From positions 1,240,001 to 1,304,000 of the forward strand of contig MBPM02000002.1 of assembly GCA_001695595.3 (NCBI GenBank): a DNA stretch of 64,000 bases, given 5' to 3'. The number at the start of each line of letters is the position of its first letter. Position 1 is the stretch's first letter. This DNA is from Plasmopara viticola. Taxonomy: Eukaryota > Oomycota > Peronosporomycetes > Peronosporales > Peronosporaceae. The notes below the pieces were generated by a model. That model saw only the letters and a list, made by a program, of their open reading frames with translations, was not told the DNA's origin and did no database searches. The position numbers and the translations under genes are program-made. Positions 58,861 to 64,000 of this stretch are shown one piece after another.

Positions 58861-58912
58861 TTTGCGAGAGTCGCGCAGTCAGCGCTCTAACCTGTCGGAC
58901 TGTGTAGCTCGA
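58861..58912 (-). other. tRNA-like 5'-half relic
   Basis: On the minus strand, GAGCTACACAGTCCGACAGG followed by TTAGAGCGCTGACT resembles a tRNA D-arm and A-box with a few changes and an insertion. An anticodon-like stem and a proper T-arm could not be folded. Probably a tRNA-derived SINE head or a dead tRNA. Confidence 0.25.
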
Positions 58913-61200
58913 CCCGGCGCCCTTTCCAAAACGCAGACATGAGTTAAGCCTTCCTTTTGTCTATCGCCAAACCTTTGGGTGCACCGAAGGCGTAGCTGGG
59001 GCCGGTGAGACGGGGAAGACTGCTTTTTTTTACGATCGTCTGTCCATCTAAATGACCCAATGCGAGCACTTTTTTTCTATAAAATATGACTTCTTGTCTA
59101 ATAATAATCGCTTCAACGCGAAATCACGCATAAGGAACACAGTTCGGTCAGGCCACAATGTAGTCATGCGACCTAATACGATAAAATGTTTGATAGCTGT
59201 ACGCACACTTCGTCTTAATTTGCCTAATACTGACGTGCCACCAAGATTCTGAGGGTATTAATAACGAAAAGTTGCCATATAGATGGTGTGGGGTGTCTTC
59301 GTGCACAGCAGCTTTTGTCTAAGGCACCCTATGTCACTTACTTGGTTATGATAATGCCATATGAAATATTTGATTACGAGCGACTTTTGGTCAGCATCAT
59401 ATAGTGTGGGCGCTGGTCAATTGTGTCATTGATTAGCAATTTGTCATGTTTAGATTGTGGAATGCTTTGCACATAACTGTACCAACATTTGTGTTATTAA
59501 AATTAATTTAGCAAGGTATGAGTAGACTTTGTGGCGCTGTGTTCGATGGCAGTGCCTGCTTTAGTTAAAGTGTCATCTGCAATTGTGCTATCAACAAAAC
59601 AGCACGTAAGATCGGCGACGTTGGAGTGTGCGAGGAGTGTTAGCGAAGAGTCCAAGAATGGAAATTAATGGATCATAATGACACCTTTGCTTACTTTGGC
59701 AACGCGAGTGGCGATTTTGAAATATCTTACCATCTTGCAATCGAATGTCCATCAAGCAAGATCAGGTCGACTAATTCTTGCATACTTTCAAGTAAATCGA
59801 TATTGTATATTTAAATCTTAGCAAGAACAATAGTATCAATACCGATTGGTGCCTGTCGTGCACCAGCAGAATCCAACTATACCACAAGAGCTCGCTTTTA
59901 TCTAACGGCCCTTAACACCACCGCTTCTCAAGCAGCACGATCAGCACGATCAGTCACAGCTTTAAGTGAATTATGACGGCAAATTCGCCGAAAAAAAAAC
60001 GAGTCTGTTGGCGCTGTTGTTGTTCTTAACAGAAAAGCATAAACTTCAATTAAAATATCATCACGCTGTCACTGTCCTTCGCAGATAAATGGTGTGCAGG
60101 AAAAGGCAATAGCTACTGCCAAAAGAAAATGTAAGCTCATTGACGGCTTCTTTGCCAAAATGACATGATGGTTTAGTGAACGAAGTTGAAAGTCTGCACT
60201 CGTGATTGACATGCTTAAACTTAAATTCGAATGTACGTGGCCATCACTTCTTGCGTACAACATCTATGCCTCAAAAAAGCCAAGATTCACCACGACCAGC
60301 CGAGAATGTTGCCATGCATGATGGCGCAAGGGTCTTAATTTTACTCAGCGTATTATAAGAAGTGATCAAGTATCGCTGTGTTAAGTGGTTATTGCTGTGT
60401 TTTTATTACGTGTTTGCAGAATAATTGAGCAAGAAGCCTTGCAGATATCTGTAATTTAAGCATGCTGATGCGAGGTGCCATGTTGCCCGTAATTTGTAAG
60501 TCAAACCGGTCTACACGCTCGGTGCGATAGCACGAAGCTCGTGCCAGCACACATCCTCACAAAGCCTTTAAAAAAGTCAATTGAAATCGTTCTCGTGACA
60601 TACTTGAAATTACGCGACAATAATTGTTGATGAGCCCTTTTTAAAATAAGCTTACTATCCATTTCAAATCGTTACTCATTGTATTTAAGGATTCCAAGTG
60701 GAAGATCTGGAAGGTTAGATAATTTGCCATACAAACATACGGAGCGATGTATTGTGTATACCGACTGACCAGGATGAGTTACGGTTGAACGAAGCTGTCT
60801 ATCTCTATTATACAGGATTTTTCTCGGCCAATCCGCCGTCACAAGAAGTTCTTTTTTATCCTGAACACATGTTTTTTTAATTTAAGGCAAGGCGTAGCTT
60901 GTGTGCCTCGCAGGTCAATAGCCGCATGGTGAATAACTACACTAATGCAGACGACGATAATCACCACCAGACGAGGCACATCGGTGGTCATGCGAGCCGG
61001 ACCTATGCCGGCTCAGCGCTGCGAGACCTCAGTGGCCGTGATACACGCCTATGACTTTGATTAAATGTCTTCTCGTTGGTAGGGTGGCAAATAACATTAC
61101 AGCGCAAGGGAAAACAGAGTTGCAGAGAACGAGCTTACCGCTACGCGCTCCGACGTTTCGCTAGGTCCAATATAGAACTTGACACTGTACAAAATGCTTT

Positions 61201-61234
61201 GATCTAGCAGGAGCTCTGATCTAGCAGGAGCTCT
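61201..61234. repeat. Exact 17-bp tandem duplication
   Basis: GATCTAGCAGGAGCTCT occurs twice back to back without mismatch, in non-coding DNA about 320 bp upstream of the Doa10-like start codon. It looks recent. Confidence 0.9.
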
Positions 61235-61550
61235 CGAAATTTGCACGGGGCAACTGGCAACTTCTTTCTGGAAGAGTGACCGGAAATTTTGCTTTGTAAT
61301 GAGAAAAACATACCATAAAAATGGTGACAATCAGCATATATTCGGACAGAATTGAAAATGTGTCGCGAAGGTCGCGCACCTGCAGATGGCTACATCTGGG
61401 ATGACATGCACATCCGCCTTGTCGCCCAAACCCCAGCGGCAGGTCGTTCGTTTCCGTAGTCAGTCGCTTGTTGGCTTCTGCCGCGCTTCTAAAACCTTCG
61501 CTCTTTCTCCGCGCTCAATTTAACAGACCGCATTTACTCTCACCCCACAC

Positions 61551-64000
61551 ATGGTGGACCTGCGTCCTATAGCCGACATGCCAGTTGCACCACCGTCTCC
61601 GCTGCCCACGAGCGAGTCTGCTGACGAAGAAGAGCTCGAGTGTCGTGTGTGCCGTGGCGAGGCCGAGCCAGGTCGCCGCCTTTACGCGCCCTGCAAGTGC
61701 AGCGGAAGCATCCGCTTCACGCATTCCGACTGCTTAGAGCAGTGGCTTGAGCACTCGGGCAAAAGTTTTTGCGAGCTGTGTGGCCACGAATTCACTTTTA
61801 CGCCTCTATACGATGCTAATGCACCCGATGTTTTGCCCTGGAAAGAGTTAGTGACCACGGGTTTACGTGTCGTGTTGCTCAAGTGGCTTCCATTCGCAGT
61901 ACGTTCCGCCCTTGTGGTCGTACTGTGGCTGGCCGTTGCGCCATGGTGCACGAGCTGGCTCTATCGCATGTGGCTATTGCGCGCGTCGGCCATGATTAAC
62001 GTTAACTTTTCTGAGCGTTTCGATGCTTCACATATTGTCATGGACATTTTTGCGGGTGTCATTTTGATTCTTTGCATCGTCTTTTCCTTTCTAGCGCTGA
62101 TGTCGTTCGCCGACTTTTTAAGGTTTCATTTGGACCACATTGAAGAGGTAGTGGCAGACGACGAAGCGCTACATCATCATCTTCATCCACACCGACACGA
62201 CGTGGCGCAGCACATGCGGCGTGCGCACATAGAAGACAACAACCATGTGGACGGCGTTATTGAGAACGAGCAAGCTGAGCGGCAATTGCGTCCTCTGTTG
62301 GAAGCGCCTAGGAGATTGGGCAACTTGGACGATAATGTCGAGTCTGATGAATCGTCGGACGAAGAGGAATGGGTCGATCCGAACCGAATTGAACCATTTG
62401 CTGATGCTTTGATTCAGCAGCAAGACATTGGATTATTACAGCGTGTTGAAGACGCTGATCCTGTTCTACAGCCACAGCATGAACTGCGACAGCGGCGGCC
62501 ATTGCGTGAGGTGGAAGACGAACGTGGAAGACCTGCCATTGAACCGCCAAGAGCTGCACGTCAACGTGTTGATCCACCGGCAAACATGAATCAGCGCGAG
62601 TGGGAGGACGATTTCGAGCACATGGAAATTAATATTGCTATGGATGAGTTGCTGGGTTTACGTGGCGATTTAATAGTGCTGTTTCGTAACGTGTCGTGGT
62701 TACTGGCATTTAACGGTGCGTATCTTGGCTTGTTTGCATTCATACCGTACACACTTGGAAGTACGTTGTTGTCGGCTGGCGCTCGGATCGCTACCTCGTT
62801 ACCAGTAACTTCATCGGCGTATTCAGTGCTTGTAACTCTTGAGTCTATTCCAGAGCAGGACTTGTCGACTGGCGCATTTTTTGTGAAGATGTTGCTGCAA
62901 TCTATAGAAATAGCAAAAGAACAGGGTGACTGCTTGCAACTTGTCGACATTTGCACGTGTGCGATGGGCTACTTGTCGATATGTATGACAATTGTCTTAT
63001 GGAGATTCATGGTTCGCACTGCGTCGTCGTATATTCATCGTCCACTCATGGACGGACTTCTGTGGGCTTTGCGTTGTCTGACGGCTATTGTGAAGGTCTC
63101 GACGCTGCTATTACTCAAAATGGTGATTGTTCCGATCCTGTTGGGTTTGTGTATTGACTTTGCTTCTCTTCGCTTGTTCATGGCAACTGCCCAAGATCGC
63201 ATTGCTTTTTGCATGCAAAACATAATATGCGCTTTGATGGTGCACTGGGTATTAGGCATTACCTTTATGCTCTTTGTTACGGTCTCTGTCTTGCAGACGC
63301 GTGAAGTTGCGCATCCGGAAGTATTGGCTAAGCTGATCCGACCACAGGAAGATCATCCGGATTTATTACGTACGCTACTTAGTGAAAGCTGCATGAAGCA
63401 CGCTCGTCGGATGATTTTATCACTTGTAATCTACGCCGCGCTATTGCTGGTCCTCGTACATATCCCTGTGCGTATTGCGGGTCATTTGGCGCCTTCGTAT
63501 TTCCCATTGACACTTCGCTTCCAGCACTACAGTCCAGAGATTCAAGTGCCCTTGGAACTTCTTGTTGTGCACCTTGTTGTGCTGAGTGTGTTGGAGCACG
63601 CAAAGAATGACATTGGCAAGATTCAACATGTCGGAATGGTATTTGCAAGCAAGTGGCTGGGTCTCACTGAGTACTTACTACCTCAAACAACATTGGAAAT
63701 TGATGTTAACGGCCAGCGTCAGTCTAATGTTGTTATCTTGCCCCCACCTCCTCTCCACTTTCACCCTCGCGCGCAACTTCCTCCAAAGGAACTACGCGCT
63801 CAGGGCAATCGGTATCTTCCGTGGCCTGAGGATGGAGTTGACGATCCTCAGCTGCTTGAATACCCATTACTTCCTAGAGTACGACCATCATATTTGTGGC
63901 TTCGACTTGCAGGACTTGCTGTTTTTACTTGGGCAGTTTGTATCGTGATCATTGGAACGTTTCTCTTCGGTTCATTCTTTGTGGGTAGGATCTGTATGGG
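61551..64000 (+). CDS. Doa10/MARCH6-type RING-CH ubiquitin ligase, 3' end outside the window
   Basis: Open frame from ATG at 61551 to the window edge, at least 816 codons without a stop or an obvious intron. Residues about 31-80 form a RING-CH (RINGv) domain: CRVC, CKCSGSIRFTHSDC, LEQWLEHSG, CELCGHEF. A series of transmembrane helices follows (for example LPFAVRSALVVVLWLAVAPW and IVMDIFAGVILILCIVFSF). Between them is a long acidic loop with His-rich and Glu/Asp stretches (about 200-345). Further helices continue to the end, including the segment around LHFHPRAQLPP. Doa10/TEB4 ligases sit in the ER and inner nuclear membrane and ubiquitinate misfolded and short-lived proteins. Family members have about 14 helices and 900-1300 residues, so 100-500 codons may be missing. 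Confidence 0.93.
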   Translation, partial: MVDLRPIADMPVAPPSPLPTSESADEEELECRVCRGEAEPGRRLYAPCKCSGSIRFTHSDCLEQWLEHSGKSFCELCGHEFTFTPLYDANAPDVLPWKELVTTGLRVVLLKWLPFAVRSALVVVLWLAVAPWCTSWLYRMWLLRASAMINVNFSERFDASHIVMDIFAGVILILCIVFSFLALMSFADFLRFHLDHIEEVVADDEALHHHLHPHRHDVAQHMRRAHIEDNNHVDGVIENEQAERQLRPLLEAPRRLGNLDDNVESDESSDEEEWVDPNRIEPFADALIQQQDIGLLQRVEDADPVLQPQHELRQRRPLREVEDERGRPAIEPPRAARQRVDPPANMNQREWEDDFEHMEINIAMDELLGLRGDLIVLFRNVSWLLAFNGAYLGLFAFIPYTLGSTLLSAGARIATSLPVTSSAYSVLVTLESIPEQDLSTGAFFVKMLLQSIEIAKEQGDCLQLVDICTCAMGYLSICMTIVLWRFMVRTASSYIHRPLMDGLLWALRCLTAIVKVSTLLLLKMVIVPILLGLCIDFASLRLFMATAQDRIAFCMQNIICALMVHWVLGITFMLFVTVSVLQTREVAHPEVLAKLIRPQEDHPDLLRTLLSESCMKHARRMILSLVIYAALLLVLVHIPVRIAGHLAPSYFPLTLRFQHYSPEIQVPLELLVVHLVVLSVLEHAKNDIGKIQHVGMVFASKWLGLTEYLLPQTTLEIDVNGQRQSNVVILPPPPLHFHPRAQLPPKELRAQGNRYLPWPEDGVDDPQLLEYPLLPRVRPSYLWLRLAGLAVFTWAVCIVIIGTFLFGSFFVGRICM

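Larger units (their letters stand above)
54409..61550. other. 7.1 kb gene-poor stretch
   Basis: No gene recognised. All open frames are under about 105 codons and uninformative. Small features are a tRNA-like D-arm relic on the minus strand (58861-58912), a 10-bp tandem near 59931-59953 and an exact 17-bp tandem duplication at 61201-61234. The last 150 bp before 61551 are more G+C-rich and probably contain the promoter of the Doa10-like gene. Confidence 0.55.

Noticed and set aside
1..64000. RXLR or Crinkler effector genes
   Set aside because: No open frame combined a signal peptide with RXLR/EER or LFLAK-type motifs in the right positions, so no effector is claimed although the lineage often carries them.
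1..64000. CRISPR arrays, rRNA genes and bacterial-type operons
   Set aside because: No regularly spaced direct repeats, no rRNA-like sequence, and genes contain spliceosomal introns; this is nuclear eukaryotic DNA.

Overview
The window is eukaryotic nuclear DNA, best explained as an oomycete (Peronosporales-type) genome. Genes are compact, many are split by short GT-AG introns of about 58-104 nt, and gene-dense islands alternate with long A+T-rich gene-poor stretches full of decayed transposons. The clearest lineage marker is a seven-transmembrane receptor fused to a phosphatidylinositol-phosphate kinase (GPCR-PIPK), a fusion known from oomycetes and Dictyostelium. An intact 1021-residue cilium protein of the CFAP251/WDR66 type suggests a species that still makes flagellated zoospores rather than a downy mildew that has lost them. 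Species cannot be decided from this sequence.

Layout. 1-8.4 kb: gene-poor, with one possible orphan terminal exon at 6.5 kb. 8.4-10.8 kb: a dead Mutator-like element with about 90-bp terminal inverted repeats around a broken transposase. 11.0-13.3 kb: mitochondrial enoyl-CoA hydratase (AUH type), divergently paired with ribosomal protein eL15, then a small membrane protein. 13.3-15.6 kb: decayed coding traces. 15.6-16.8 kb: an internally deleted LINE with an 11-bp target-site duplication, 83 bp upstream of a PP2C start codon. 16.85-25.7 kb: a dense forward-strand block with PP2C phosphatase (8 exons), a putative methyltransferase, a trehalose-phosphate synthase/phosphatase-like fusion that has lost several catalytic residues, a small tail-anchored protein and the GPCR-PIPK.

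25.7-31.7 kb: tRNA-like relics, a second short LINE derivative and a large foldback element. 31.7-44.8 kb: a MYND finger plus five-PDZ scaffold, class II photolyase, an orphan ORF, CFAP251, a frameshifted C2-domain gene, eIF4E and a membrane/coiled-coil protein. 44.8-51.3 kb: gene-poor. 51.3-54.4 kb: an HMCES/SRAP abasic-site protein reconstructed from nine exons with a C-terminal PCNA-binding motif, then a DNAJB12/14-type ER J-protein. 54.4-61.5 kb: gene-poor. 61.55 kb to the edge: a Doa10/MARCH6-type ER ubiquitin ligase that runs off the window.

There is no operon-like pathway. The shared themes are signalling (PP2C, GPCR-PIPK, PDZ scaffold), DNA damage (photolyase, HMCES), and ER protein quality control (DNAJB12/14 and Doa10). 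All splice models come from reading-frame continuity and family motifs, not from transcripts.
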